Part shown: positions 5,695 through 5,762 of the stretch, piece after piece
How positions within the stretch are numbered: position 1 is the first letter of the stretch
How the letters are laid out: each line of letters opens with the position of its first letter
Origin: an uncultured Lachnospiraceae bacterium
Lineage (GTDB): Bacteria > Bacillota > Clostridia > Lachnospirales > Lachnospiraceae
Direction of reading: 5' to 3'
DNA: 5,762 nt
NCBI GenBank assembly: GCA_902783445.1
Contig: CACZQX010000235.1
Coordinates: 1-5,762 of the forward strand
The notes under the pieces: generated by a model
What the model was told of the DNA's origin: nothing
Seen by the model: only the letters and a program-made list of their open reading frames with translations
The model's database searches: none
Made by a program: the position numbers and the translations under genes

Positions 5695-5762
5695 ATGCCA
5701 AAGTATTTAGTTATTGTGGAATCACCCGCAAAAATGAAAACAATCAAAAAATTTCTTGGCTC
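5695..5762 (+). CDS. topA: DNA topoisomerase I (TopA), N-terminal fragment cut by window edge
   Basis: Only the first 22 codons are present, reading MPKYLVIVESPAKMKTIKKF and continuing LG. This is the start of the TOPRIM domain of type IA topoisomerase I, which relaxes negative supercoils. Glu9 in VIVESPAK corresponds to the catalytic Glu9 of E. coli TopA, and the spacing from the start is identical, which confirms the start codon. GAGGT (5684-5688) lies 6 bases upstream. The ATGs at 5682 and 5690 open only very short frames. It follows dprA by 30 bases with no convincing terminator between, matching the dprA-topA order common in Bacillota. Confidence 0.95.
   Translation, partial: MPKYLVIVESPAKMKTIKKFLG

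Noticed and set aside
1..5762. CRISPR array, insertion sequence, tRNA or rRNA
   Set aside because: No regularly spaced repeats, transposase motifs, terminal inverted repeats or recognisable tRNA/rRNA sequence were seen. All long stretches are explained by conserved chromosomal genes.

Overview
This looks like chromosomal DNA from a low-GC Gram-positive anaerobe (Bacillota, Clostridia/Tissierellia-like). The basis is A/T-rich coding, AGGAGG-type ribosome binding sites, sigma-A-like promoters, a compact comM-dprA-topA order and a FolD of the 'SYERG' sequence type that I associate with clostridia. The genus cannot be read from the window.

Layout. Positions 1-360 (minus strand) hold most of a YtrA-type GntR repressor gene whose 3' end lies outside the window. 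It is divergent from the rest. Its control region carries a consensus-like promoter (TTGACA, 17 bp, TATGAT) immediately followed by a perfect 11-bp inverted repeat that is very likely its own operator. The 236-bp gap 372-607 also carries an extended -10 promoter for the plus-strand genes.

The first plus-strand unit (608-2913) is folD, a coiled-coil/J-domain protein and a PilT-family ATPase, with gaps of 11 and 3 bases. It ends at a clear intrinsic terminator (2919-2955). The second unit starts from a new promoter (2983-3011) and contains comM/yifB, dprA (TTG start) and the first 22 codons of topA. ComM and DprA both act on incoming single-stranded DNA during natural transformation. TopA is housekeeping but often follows dprA in this phylum.

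Most unusual points. (1) FolD has lost two residues needed for cyclohydrolase activity in characterised homologues (Lys to Thr50, Gln to Phe94) but keeps the Tyr and Asp, which suggests a dehydrogenase-only enzyme. (2) The PilT-family ATPase keeps an intact Walker A and C-terminal IR motif but has a rewritten Walker B segment and both His-box histidines replaced by lysine. It lies 3 bp behind a J-domain protein and just ahead of two competence genes. This J-protein/degenerate-PilT pair is the best candidate for an undescribed module. (3) The GntR operator is unusually clean. All functional statements come from motif recognition by eye; no database search was run.
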